Source of the DNA: CAYPHA01 sp964410215
GTDB lineage: Bacteria > Calditrichota > Calditrichia > Calditrichales > CAYPHA01
Length of the DNA stretch: 32,522 nucleotides
Direction of reading: 5' to 3'
Assembly (NCBI GenBank): GCA_964410215.1
Contig: CAYPHA010000051.1
Span: forward strand, 1 to 32,522
The notes beneath the pieces were generated by a model, which was given only the letters and a program-made list of their open reading frames with translations, made no database searches and was not told where the DNA came from. A program made the translations under genes and the position numbers. Shown here piece after piece: positions 1-8,456 of this stretch (positions are counted from its first letter, which is position 1; each line of letters begins with the position of its first letter).

Positions 1-1866
1 ACCAATGACCTCTTTGAACCGGATGACTGGGTACGTCTTTTTGAACAGTCCGGCGCGAAATATGTGGTAACGACCACCAAGCATCACGACGGCTACTGCA
101 TGTGGCCGAGCAGGGAAGCCAATGACCGCGGTTTCCCCTGGAACAGTATGGAGGTTGGTGCAAAACGGGACATAGTTGGTGAGCTGACAGCAGCCATGAG
201 AAAAACAAATCTGAAACTTGGCTTTTATTATTCACTATATGAATGGTTTCATCCCTGGTGGCTGAATGACAGGGAACGTTTTGTGGATGAACATTTTCAT
301 CCACAATTTAAAGACCTGGTGGAGCGCTATCAACCCGATATCCTCTGGGGAGACGGGGAGTGGGATCTGCCGGCGGAAGAATGGAAAACGCCGGAACTGC
401 TGGCCTGGTTGTTCAATGAATCTTCCGTTAAGGAGAAAGTCGTCATCAATGACCGCTGGGGGGCCGGGATCCGGAAAAAACATGGTGGCTATTTTACTAC
501 CGAATACGAATCGTCGGCGGAATTCGATAAGCCCTGGGAGGAATGTCGTGGTATGGGCTTTTCATTTGGCTATAACCGCAATGAAGATGCGGAGGACTAT
601 AATGCCGCGCAGACGCTGATCCTTATGTTGGTCGATATCGTCAGCAACGGTGGAAATCTGCTGCTGGATATCGGGCCCGATCACCGCGGGCGTATTCCGG
701 TGATCATGCAGGAACGGCTGCTACAGATGGGTCGCTGGTTGCGGGTAAACGGCGAGGCGATTTATGGAACGCGGCGCTGGCGTCAGCCTTTTCAATGGTC
801 GGATGGAAAGCAGGACTATAAACCGGAAGGACAGCATTATCTCGGCGGGGATTATATCCTGAAGCTGACCGTCGATCCGGAGCCGGGGTATGCGGTAAAG
901 CAAGTGTATTTTACTTACAAAAAAGGTAACCTCTATGCAATCTGTCCCCGCTGGCCGGGCAAAGAGCTGGTCATAGAGAATTTCAATGCAGAAAAAGGCA
1001 CCGAGGTATATTTCCCTGCCTATGATAGACAACTCAACTGGCAAAATCGTGGTAATGATTTGATTATTGAAACACCGGTCTTTGATCCGAATATCCTGAA
1101 CGGCGATCTGTCGCATACCTACGTCTTTCGGATTTCGAATGTAAAAGGCTTTGTAAGAAATCCATCTATAGATATTGACTACAGTGAGTTAGGAAAAAAG
1201 CCATTGGTTACGTTGTCTTGTCCGACAGCAGGAAGTGTAATCCGATATACGACCGATGGAAGTGAACCGACAGTGTCTTCGAGGAAATACGAGAAACCGT
1301 TCAGCCTTTCAGAATCAGGAACAATCATGGCCAGGGCGTTTGCCGACGGAAAAACGCCGAGTAGTGTGGAAATGCAGGATGTTAAATTAATCGACAAATA
1401 CAAATCCATCACATTTGCAAATGAGCCGAATGCGCGTTATGCGGCCAATGGTGCGGTTACACTGGCGGATGAAGTATGCGGTTCAACAGATTACGGCACC
1501 GGCAAATGGCTCGGATTCGAAGGTGATGACTTTGAGGCCATTGTTGATCTGGGAGAAAAACAGGTTGTCAGCACCATCTCGGCCGGATTTCTGAGTGATC
1601 AGAACGGGTGGATCTTCTGGCCCAGGAAGGTGGAATTTGCCGTGTCACATGATGGTAAGTCCTATAAAACAGTTGCCTCCGAGGTAATCACTGTTACAAA
1701 AATGACAGAAGAGAAGGCCATTAAAAATGTTTCCGCTGCACTTTTCGACGGGCTTGGAATACGTTATGTCCGGATTAAAGCCCTTAATGTGGGCACCTGC
1801 CCGGCCTGGCACAAAGGGGCCGGCGGAAAAGCCTGGCTGTTTGTTGATGAGGTGGAGGTAAAATAA
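1..1866 (+). CDS. alpha-L-fucosidase, GH29, with C-terminal chitobiase-like and discoidin-like domains (5' partial)
   Basis: The reading frame is open from base 1, so the true start lies upstream of the window. The internal GTG at 64 is not a start, because homologous sequence (DDWVRLFEQSGAKYVV) continues before it. The text TTKHHDGYCMWPS followed by LWGDGEWD is typical of GH29 retaining alpha-L-fucosidases, and the Asp encoded at 352-354 aligns with the family nucleophile. In the 621 visible residues the barrel and its C-terminal beta domain run to about 390. A chitobiase/hexosaminidase C-terminal-type domain (IRYTTDGSEPT) follows at about 400-465, then a discoidin (F5/8 type C) carbohydrate-binding-like domain at about 470-620. 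It would release terminal L-fucose outside the cytoplasm. It differs clearly from the two GH29 modules further on, so linkage preference probably differs. The family call is firm; the exact substrate is unknown. Confidence 0.93.
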   Translation, partial: TNDLFEPDDWVRLFEQSGAKYVVTTTKHHDGYCMWPSREANDRGFPWNSMEVGAKRDIVGELTAAMRKTNLKLGFYYSLYEWFHPWWLNDRERFVDEHFHPQFKDLVERYQPDILWGDGEWDLPAEEWKTPELLAWLFNESSVKEKVVINDRWGAGIRKKHGGYFTTEYESSAEFDKPWEECRGMGFSFGYNRNEDAEDYNAAQTLILMLVDIVSNGGNLLLDIGPDHRGRIPVIMQERLLQMGRWLRVNGEAIYGTRRWRQPFQWSDGKQDYKPEGQHYLGGDYILKLTVDPEPGYAVKQVYFTYKKGNLYAICPRWPGKELVIENFNAEKGTEVYFPAYDRQLNWQNRGNDLIIETPVFDPNILNGDLSHTYVFRISNVKGFVRNPSIDIDYSELGKKPLVTLSCPTAGSVIRYTTDGSEPTVSSRKYEKPFSLSESGTIMARAFADGKTPSSVEMQDVKLIDKYKSITFANEPNARYAANGAVTLADEVCGSTDYGTGKWLGFEGDDFEAIVDLGEKQVVSTISAGFLSDQNGWIFWPRKVEFAVSHDGKSYKTVASEVITVTKMTEEKAIKNVSAALFDGLGIRYVRIKALNVGTCPAWHKGAGGKAWLFVDEVEVK

Positions 1867-1867
1867 C

Positions 1868-1916
1868 CCTCCCCATAGTCCCTTCCCTGCCTGCAGGTAG
1901 GGGAGACAGGGGTGAG
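1868..1916. repeat. imperfect palindromic hairpin in the gap after the first fucosidase
   Basis: The short gap holds nested complementary arms: CCTCCCC near 1868 with GGGGAG near 1901, around TCCCTGCCTGCAGGTAGGG at 1884-1902. It has no T-run, so it is not a textbook intrinsic terminator. It resembles the G/C-rich intergenic palindromes that recur in some genomes, but only one copy is visible here, so repetition cannot be shown. The remainder of the gap to 1983 is AT-rich leader for the next gene. Confidence 0.45.
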
Positions 1917-1983
1917 TTGAATTAACAGTTATGTGCACAGCAAAAAATTATTTTAAACAATTAAATTCGTAACGGACCAACAA

Positions 1984-3393
1984 ATGAATACAAACCGAAG
2001 ATCATTTCTTAAATCAGCCGGTATGGGAACGGCAGCACTGCTGTCATATCCTTTATTATCCGGTTGTAATGCCGATAAACAGTCCATACCAAATATCATC
2101 TTTATTGTTGTTGATGATATGGGTTACGCCGATCTCGGTTGTTTCGGTTCTAACGTCATTAAGACGCCGCGCATCGATCAAATGGCCGCAGAAGGTATGC
2201 GTTTCACGCATTTTTATTCCGGCTGTACCGTCTGTGCCCCGGCGCGCAGCACCCTGATGACGGGAAAACACATGGGGCATACTACGGTTCGCGGAAATAC
2301 CGGCGGGGTATCCCTGCTGGCATCCGATATTACCATCGGTGAAGTAATGAAGCAGGCCGGTTATGCCACCGGCGGATTTGGCAAATGGGGATTGGGTGAT
2401 CTGGAAACGGATGGTGTGCCGGAAAAACACGGTTTTGATACCTTCTTCGGTTACTATCACCAGATTCATGCCCACGATTACTATCCGGAGTATTTGATCC
2501 ATAATGGTAAGAAAGTGGAACTGCCCGGGAACAAAGAGGGGAAAAAGGAACAGTATTCCCATTATCTGATCTTTGATGAGATGAAGAAATTCATACGGGA
2601 AAATAAGGAGCGTCCCTTTTTCTGCTATGCTCCCTGGACGCCGCCGCATGGCCGCTATGAAATCCCGGATTCCGAGCCAGCGATGGATTCATATAGAAAT
2701 AAGGACTGGCCGGAAAAAACAAAGGTCATCGCAGCGATGGATTCCATGATCGATCGTCATGTCGGTGAAATCATCGACCTGCTTCAGGAGCTGAATATCG
2801 ATGAGAATACGATCCTGTTCTTTTGCTCCGATAACGGGGCGGCCGAACGTCAGGAAGGCTTTCTCGATTCTTCCGGTCCGCTACGGGGCCAAAAGCGGGC
2901 CATGTATGAAGGTGGCCTGCGTTCACCCATGGTCGTCCGCTGGCCCGGGGTTATTGACCCGGGTACAGAAAGTGAATTGCCATGGTATTTTCCCGATGTG
3001 ATGCCAACCATTGCGGTATTGGCAGGAGCAAAGGCATTCCTTCCGGAAAACATCGATGGCATTTCCGTTAAACCTACTTTAATTGGGCATGGTAACCAGC
3101 AGAAACATGAATGCCTGTATTGGGAATGGCCGGCTTACGATTGGGGCAACCGGATATATCCGGAAAACGGACTGATGCAGGCTCTGCGCTGTGGTGACTG
3201 GAAAATGTTGCGGCATAAAACCGACCAGTCCTGGGAACTCTATGATCTGTCAGAGGATGTCGGTGAGGAACATGACCTTGCGGATCAGAATCCGGAGGTT
3301 GTGGAAAAATTGTCCGATTGGATCCATAGAAATCGAACGGACATGGTGCCACAAATTGAACCGGAAATGCCGGAAGGCAAATGGTATCGGTAA
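1984..3393 (+). CDS. S1-family sulfatase, Cys-type, exported lipoprotein-like
   Basis: This 469-residue protein hydrolyses sulfate esters. The formylglycine signature is C84-A-P-A-R88, followed by LMTG. The metal ligands D44-D45 lie in VVDDMGY and D283-N284 in CSDNG. The N-terminus has a twin-arginine-type start (NRRSFLKSAG) and a lipobox-like LLSGC with C28, which suggests Tat export as a folded, already matured enzyme and anchoring to a membrane. The Ala in CAPAR is an accepted variant of the more common Ser. Upstream of ATG 1984 there is only a weak Shine-Dalgarno match, but the leader peptide supports this start. Position between a fucosidase and a GH3 enzyme suggests desulfation of the same glycan. 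Regiospecificity cannot be read from the sequence. It is clearly divergent from the three other sulfatases in the window, so recent local duplication is unlikely. Confidence 0.92.
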   Translation: MNTNRRSFLKSAGMGTAALLSYPLLSGCNADKQSIPNIIFIVVDDMGYADLGCFGSNVIKTPRIDQMAAEGMRFTHFYSGCTVCAPARSTLMTGKHMGHTTVRGNTGGVSLLASDITIGEVMKQAGYATGGFGKWGLGDLETDGVPEKHGFDTFFGYYHQIHAHDYYPEYLIHNGKKVELPGNKEGKKEQYSHYLIFDEMKKFIRENKERPFFCYAPWTPPHGRYEIPDSEPAMDSYRNKDWPEKTKVIAAMDSMIDRHVGEIIDLLQELNIDENTILFFCSDNGAAERQEGFLDSSGPLRGQKRAMYEGGLRSPMVVRWPGVIDPGTESELPWYFPDVMPTIAVLAGAKAFLPENIDGISVKPTLIGHGNQQKHECLYWEWPAYDWGNRIYPENGLMQALRCGDWKMLRHKTDQSWELYDLSEDVGEEHDLADQNPEVVEKLSDWIHRNRTDMVPQIEPEMPEGKWYR

Positions 3394-3523
3394 ATATAGC
3401 GTTGAACCGGCGATCTCGGATACGTATATGGAAATTGTATGCAAAACTTTCCGGAAACATAATTAAACCAGTGAATGAGAAGTAATTAAATATTTTCACC
3501 TAACTTCAGGAACAGGAGAAACC

Positions 3524-6202
3524 ATGAAATCATGTATTATCTTTACTTTAATGCTAACATTTTTTTCCTTTTCATACGCAAGTGAACCTGAATACAAAAA
3601 TGCCAGTCTGCCGGTAGAGACCAGAGTCGATGACCTTATAAAAAGGATGACGCTGGAAGAAAAATTCTGGCAATTATTTATGATACCGGCTGATTTGAAT
3701 GGTAATAAGGAAAAATATAAGCATGGTGCTTTTGGCTTTAACTTTGCGCGCGTTACCTCTAAAAATGCCGCCAATCAGATTTTGGATTATGATGAGGGAG
3801 AAACGGCAAAAAGAACGGCGGAAGTGATTAATAGTTTTCAAAAATATTTTATTGAAGAGACAAGATTAGACATTCCTTTAATACCTTATGATGAAGCATT
3901 GCATGGGTTGGTAAGAAAAGGGGCCACTGCCTTTCCTCAGTCCATTGCACTTGCGGCTACGTGGAACACGGAATTAATGGAGGAAGTTGCCAACGCCATT
4001 GCAATGGAGGTCAAAACGCGAGGGATCCGTCAGATTCTCTCTCCTGTACTCAATATTGCCCGTGATGTACGCTGGGGCAGGACGGAAGAAACCTATGGGG
4101 AAGATCCTTTTCTCACAACGCAAATGGGTCTCGCGTTTGTCTCTCAATTTGAATCAAAAGGTGTGATAACCACACCCAAACATTTTGTAGCTAATCTGGG
4201 AGATGGAGGTCGCGATAGTTATCCCATACATTTTAATGAAAGACTGCTCGAAGAAATATATTTTCCGGCATTTAAAGCCTGTTTCCAGAAAGCAGGGGGT
4301 ACATCGGTCATGACGGCATACAATTCCCTGGATGGACGCCCATGCACGGCAAACGACTGGCTTTTGAATAAAAAGTTAAAGGAAGAATGGGGCTTTGACG
4401 GTTTTGTTATCTCCGATGCCGGCGCAACCGGAGGGGCCAATGTTTTACATTTTACGGCCAGGAATTATGCCGAGTCTACCGAACAGGCCATCGAAAACGG
4501 ACTGGATGTCATTTTTCAAACCGCGTATGAACATTATCCTCTTTTCTGGGAAGCTTTTGAGAAGGGTATGATCGATGAAGCGGCAATTGATCAGGCCGTG
4601 CGCCGTGTGCTCCGTGCCAAGTTTAAACTGGGTCTTTTTGAAAATCCTTATGTCGATATTGGGGATGCTTCCAAATGGAATGGGAATAAAGAACACAGGG
4701 CATTAGCACAAAAGGCGGCAGAGCAATCTATCGTATTGTTGAAAAACACCGGTAACACCCTTCCACTCAATAAAACGTTAAAATCCGTTGCGGTAATCGG
4801 CGTCGATGCCAAAGAGGCCCGGTTGGGAGGCTATTCAGGTCCGGGTATTCAGCCGGTCAGTATTTTAAAGGGAATAGAGAATAAAGCAGGTGCTTCCTGC
4901 GAGGTCACTTACGCGCCCGGATGTGGCAGGGAATCAAAGGCGTTCGTTGTCATACCCTCCCGGAACCTGTTTCATGATGAGGATGGCAAAAAGAAGGCAG
5001 GTTTAAAAGGAGAATATTTCAATAATACATCATTATCTGGTGAACCTGCTCTCATACGTGTGGATCCTCAGATTGAATTCCGCTGGACTCTGTTTTCGCC
5101 TGATGAGGAGAAGATCAATTATGACTGGTATTCCGCACGATGGACAGGAAAGTTGCGGGCTGATGAAACGGGTACGTTTGAAATCGGTCTGAAAGGTGAT
5201 GACGGATACCGTCTGTTTATTAATGATAAGTTAATCGTTGATAACTGGAAGAAACAAACATTCCGGCAGATCACGTCAGAGTATTATTTTGAACGTAACA
5301 GGGAATACGATATTAAAATTGAATTTTACGAAACGGTTGGTAATGTCTGGCTGAATCTTGTCTGGAACATGGGCGTTCAGGAAACATGGAAACGTGAAAT
5401 CGATGAGGCTGTGGCGATTGCAGGAGAAAGTGAGGTCGCCGTTGTCGTTGTGGGAATAGAAGAGGGAGAATTCAGAGACAGGGCGTATCTTGGCCTGCCC
5501 GGTCATCAGGAAGAATTGATAAAAGCTGTCGCCGGAACCGGAAAACCGGTCGTTGTGCTTATAGTAGGTGGAAGTGCGGTTACCATGACCAACTGGATGG
5601 ATGAAGTACCCGCAATCCTCGATGTGTGGTACCCGGGTGATGAAGGTGGTAATGCCGTTGCGGATGTGTTGTTCGGTGATTATAATCCGGCAGGTCGTTT
5701 ACCGATTACGTTTCCCGTACACGAATCACAATTACCGTTATATTATAATCATAAGCCTACAGGCCGGGGTGATGATTATCTTAATCTCACCGGTAAACCG
5801 TTATTCCCTTTCGGATACGGATTAAGCTATTCCAGTTTCGAATACAGCGATTTGCGCCTGGAAAAGCCTGTGATTTCCAAAAATGAGAGTGCATTTGCTC
5901 GTTTCAATGTGACCAATACCGGAACATACGATGGCGATGAGGTGGTTCAACTGTATATTAAAGATCTCTTTGCTTCTGTTGCCCGGCCCGTCATGGAATT
6001 AAAAGGATTCCAGCGTATTCATCTGAAAAAAGGCGAAACCACGGAAGTATCATTTGAAGTGACGCCGGATCTGCTTACGATGCTGGATATTGATTTAAAT
6101 GAAGTTGTGGAACCCGGGGAATTTCGAATAATGATTGGAGCATCGTCAAATGATATACGATTGCGGGGAATATTAAAAGTCGAAGAAAAAGTAAAGAGGT
6201 AG
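3524..6202 (+). CDS. GH3 beta-glycosidase with inserted PA14 domain
   Basis: An 892-residue secreted enzyme that removes beta-linked non-reducing terminal sugars, of beta-glucosidase or beta-xylosidase type. Residues 1-19 form a signal peptide (FSFSYAS). The GH3 barrel follows, with TTPKHFVANLGD and the nucleophile motif VISDAGA (D298). The alpha/beta sandwich domain starts near 400 and is interrupted at about 493-615 by a PA14 module (LKGEYFNNTSLSG, GDDGYRLFINDKL), a common carbohydrate-binding insertion in GH3. The sandwich resumes (VVGIEEGEFRDR), and a fibronectin III-like domain typical of GH3 closes the protein at about 790-885. An AGGAG sequence precedes ATG 3524. The gene is four bases from its downstream neighbour, so the two are very likely cotranscribed. 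The sugar released is not predictable; in this setting it may be a beta-linked xylose, glucose or galactose exposed after desulfation and defucosylation. Confidence 0.93.
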   Translation: MKSCIIFTLMLTFFSFSYASEPEYKNASLPVETRVDDLIKRMTLEEKFWQLFMIPADLNGNKEKYKHGAFGFNFARVTSKNAANQILDYDEGETAKRTAEVINSFQKYFIEETRLDIPLIPYDEALHGLVRKGATAFPQSIALAATWNTELMEEVANAIAMEVKTRGIRQILSPVLNIARDVRWGRTEETYGEDPFLTTQMGLAFVSQFESKGVITTPKHFVANLGDGGRDSYPIHFNERLLEEIYFPAFKACFQKAGGTSVMTAYNSLDGRPCTANDWLLNKKLKEEWGFDGFVISDAGATGGANVLHFTARNYAESTEQAIENGLDVIFQTAYEHYPLFWEAFEKGMIDEAAIDQAVRRVLRAKFKLGLFENPYVDIGDASKWNGNKEHRALAQKAAEQSIVLLKNTGNTLPLNKTLKSVAVIGVDAKEARLGGYSGPGIQPVSILKGIENKAGASCEVTYAPGCGRESKAFVVIPSRNLFHDEDGKKKAGLKGEYFNNTSLSGEPALIRVDPQIEFRWTLFSPDEEKINYDWYSARWTGKLRADETGTFEIGLKGDDGYRLFINDKLIVDNWKKQTFRQITSEYYFERNREYDIKIEFYETVGNVWLNLVWNMGVQETWKREIDEAVAIAGESEVAVVVVGIEEGEFRDRAYLGLPGHQEELIKAVAGTGKPVVVLIVGGSAVTMTNWMDEVPAILDVWYPGDEGGNAVADVLFGDYNPAGRLPITFPVHESQLPLYYNHKPTGRGDDYLNLTGKPLFPFGYGLSYSSFEYSDLRLEKPVISKNESAFARFNVTNTGTYDGDEVVQLYIKDLFASVARPVMELKGFQRIHLKKGETTEVSFEVTPDLLTMLDIDLNEVVEPGEFRIMIGASSNDIRLRGILKVEEKVKR

Positions 6203-6206
6203 TGCG

Positions 6207-7982
6207 ATGAAAAAACAGTTGTTATTATTCGATTTTTTCCTGGTCTGTGTGATTACATCCATCCTGTCCGGGCAAAGTGTCGAACGTCCCCGGCCTGCAG
6301 AATGGGATAATCTGGTGTTTGGAGGTCGTTTCATGGACCGCTTCCTGCCTATCCCGGTAATGGGAAAGTTGACCTACGATACATGGGGGGCAAAGAACGT
6401 CATTCCCCGTTATACAGACAATGGTATCGAAGATGACGAATGGTCCTATTGGGGCGGCAATGCCGTTAAAGGGGAGGATGGTGCCTACCACCTGTTTGTC
6501 TGTCGCTGGGCGGAAGATTCCCCGAAAGGACACATGCAATGGGCGGAATCCGAAATCGTCCATGCGGTTTCTGAAAATTCCTTCGGTCCGTATAAAGTTA
6601 AAAATGTGGTCGGGCCGGGACATAATCCCGAAATTTTTCAGCTCCATGATGGCAGATATGTCATTTATTGTTTCGGTGCTTATTATATCGCTGATATCCT
6701 CGATGGTCCCTGGGAGCGGCGTGAATTCGAATTCAAAACACGGGATCGCAGAATTATTGAAGGCCTGTCAAACCTTACATTTACCAGGCGTGAGGATGGT
6801 TCTGTCATGATGATATGCCGGGGCGGCGGCGTCTGGTTCAGCGAAACGGGCATTTCACCGTATCATCAGGTGACCGATAAACGGGTGTACCCCCCGGTTG
6901 AAGGCTATTTTGAAGATCCCGTTGTATGGCGCACTAACATTCAGTACCATCTGATCGTCAACGACTGGCTGGGGCGTATTGCTTTTTATCTGAGGTCAAA
7001 GGACGGTGTACACTGGAAAGTGGAACCGGGTGAAGCCTATTTACCGGGAATAGCAACGTATGAGGATGGAACCGTTGTCGACTGGTTTAAATATGAGCGT
7101 ATCAAGGTGTTGCAGGATGAACACGGGAGGGCAACGCAGACCTTCTTTGCCGTCATCGACACCCTGAAGCATCAGGATAAATCCAATGATCATCATAGCT
7201 CAAAAAACATTACTATTCCCCTTATAGTTGGCAGGCAGTTGTCCATTCTTAATAAGGATAAAATAACGGAAGAAACGAAAGAGATACGGGTGAAAATTCT
7301 GGCCGAAGATGGATTCAATCCACACACGGATATGGATATCAACTCCCTGCGCTTCGGAGCATCGGAAGAGGTGAATTTTGGATGTGGATGTAAAATAGTT
7401 GATACTGAAAAAGTTGGTAATGATTTGATAATGACGTTTGATGGCAAAGGGAATGGGTTAACGGATAACAACTTTGCTGCAAAACTGATCGGTAAAACGA
7501 ATGAAGGAAAACTCCTCTTCGGTTATGCCCGTTTACCGGGCGTTGATTACCTGGAGCCTATCCTTTCCGCCCGGGAACCGGTTATCACGCGCACAGAGAG
7601 CGGATTTTCCTTTGCCGTGGAAGTGCAGAATTTCGGACAGGTCGCATCGAAACCAACGAAACTGAAAATCAGCTACAAGCTTAATGAAAATGAGCTCAAT
7701 ATCGCTGATGCATTGATCCCCGAACTTAAACCCTTCGAAAAAACAACCGTCGAATTAGCCAGTAAAAACATTTTTGAAAAAGGCGTTTCGTATAATTTTA
7801 TACTACGCATCGATCCCGGTTCTTCGAATGGCGAAATACTGGAATGCAAGCTGACACCGTTCACTGAACGAAATGATACGAACAATGAACAAAAACATAA
7901 TCTATTCGGCATATGGAAAGATTATGAAGGCACGGAAAATGTTGAGGAATATATCAAACGTATCAGGAAGGGACGTTATTGA
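6207..7982 (+). CDS. secreted five-bladed propeller glycosidase-like protein (GH43/GH117-like) with VapB-like C-terminal tail
   Basis: 591 residues. A signal peptide (MKKQLLLFDFF... to about residue 22) is followed by a beta-propeller at about 30-350 with repeated motifs of the GH43/GH117 superfamily: GAYHLFVCRW, ESEIVHAVSE, HNPEIFQLHDGRY, DGPWERR. The same motif order occurs in the N-terminal half of the fusion protein at 16939. Residues about 355-445 form an undefined beta-rich domain, and about 455-560 a CARDB-like immunoglobulin domain ending in ERNDTNN. The last residues (about 562-591) do not belong to such a protein: NLFGIWKDYEGTENVEEY...RKGRY matches the toxin-binding end of VapB antitoxins. 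Its stop overlaps the broken vapC start (TGATG), the usual vapBC arrangement. Activity is probably exo-acting on a terminal sugar, but this is inference; a binding or inactive role cannot be excluded. The original C-terminus, perhaps a sorting signal, may have been lost. Confidence 0.78.
   Translation: MKKQLLLFDFFLVCVITSILSGQSVERPRPAEWDNLVFGGRFMDRFLPIPVMGKLTYDTWGAKNVIPRYTDNGIEDDEWSYWGGNAVKGEDGAYHLFVCRWAEDSPKGHMQWAESEIVHAVSENSFGPYKVKNVVGPGHNPEIFQLHDGRYVIYCFGAYYIADILDGPWERREFEFKTRDRRIIEGLSNLTFTRREDGSVMMICRGGGVWFSETGISPYHQVTDKRVYPPVEGYFEDPVVWRTNIQYHLIVNDWLGRIAFYLRSKDGVHWKVEPGEAYLPGIATYEDGTVVDWFKYERIKVLQDEHGRATQTFFAVIDTLKHQDKSNDHHSSKNITIPLIVGRQLSILNKDKITEETKEIRVKILAEDGFNPHTDMDINSLRFGASEEVNFGCGCKIVDTEKVGNDLIMTFDGKGNGLTDNNFAAKLIGKTNEGKLLFGYARLPGVDYLEPILSAREPVITRTESGFSFAVEVQNFGQVASKPTKLKISYKLNENELNIADALIPELKPFEKTTVELASKNIFEKGVSYNFILRIDPGSSNGEILECKLTPFTERNDTNNEQKHNLFGIWKDYEGTENVEEYIKRIRKGRY
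7899..7979 (+). other. VapB antitoxin C-terminal remnant fused in frame to the propeller gene
   Basis: Residues 565-591 of the preceding protein resemble the conserved toxin-neutralising tail of VapB antitoxins, with hydrophobic FGIW, acidic middle, VEEYI and basic RKGR. It ends directly at the vapC start with the one-base overlap typical of vapBC operons. No ATG lies between the end of the CARDB-like domain and this tail, so it cannot be made separately as an antitoxin from an obvious start. The DNA-binding half of VapB is absent. The best reading is a recombination that joined the 3' part of the enzyme gene to the 3' part of vapB. Confidence 0.75.
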
Positions 7983-8362
7983 TGCTGATCGATACAGATA
8001 TATTAATCTGGTACCTTCGGGGAAATGAAAATGCACTAAAATTGATAGAATCTCTAAATGGATTTTATGTATCTGTGGTAACATAGATTGAACTGGTTCA
8101 AGGGATGCGAAACAAGCAGGAACTAAAAGAATTACGTAAAGCATTCAGAGTTTGGAATACAAGAATATTATATATCAATGAAGAAATCTCAGCTAAAGCA
8201 ATGTTCTTTGTTGAACGCCATTACCTGAGCCATGCATGGCAACTGGCTGATTCTTTAATCGCCTCTACCGCACTTGTTAACGGCCTTCCCCTTTTCACGG
8301 GCAACGATAAACATTATAAGGTCATTAAAGAAATTGAAATTAAAAAGTTCAAACCTCAATAG
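7982..8362 (+). pseudogene. vapC: vapC-like PIN-domain toxin interrupted by one in-frame TAG
   Basis: Read from the ATG at 7982, the 126-codon frame gives a complete PIN-domain ribonuclease of the VapC toxin type: MLIDTDILIWYLRGN at the start, then SVVT-stop-IELVQGMRN, ADSLIASTALV and LFTGNDKHY. The acidic residues expected in the metal site (D4/D6, E37, the Asp of LADS and of GNDKHY) are all kept. Codon 35 (8084-8086) is TAG where active relatives usually carry Tyr or Gln, so one base change explains it. There is no other damage, which implies recent inactivation, a sequencing error, or less likely suppression. A fragment from the internal ATG at 8105 would lack the first catalytic aspartate. 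Its antitoxin survives only as a tail on the upstream gene, so a working toxin would be unopposed here. That fits selection for loss. Confidence 0.85.
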
Positions 8363-8456
8363 TTTTTGATACCCGATAAACGATAGTAAATCACTCGTCG
8401 TAGAAAATTGTTTTTCTTACTTCTTTCTCAGAATTAATCCAGATAGGAGAATCAGG

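Noticed and set aside
8105..8362. Separate 85-residue gene starting at the internal ATG
   Set aside because: It is the in-frame remainder of vapC after the TAG and lacks the first catalytic aspartate.
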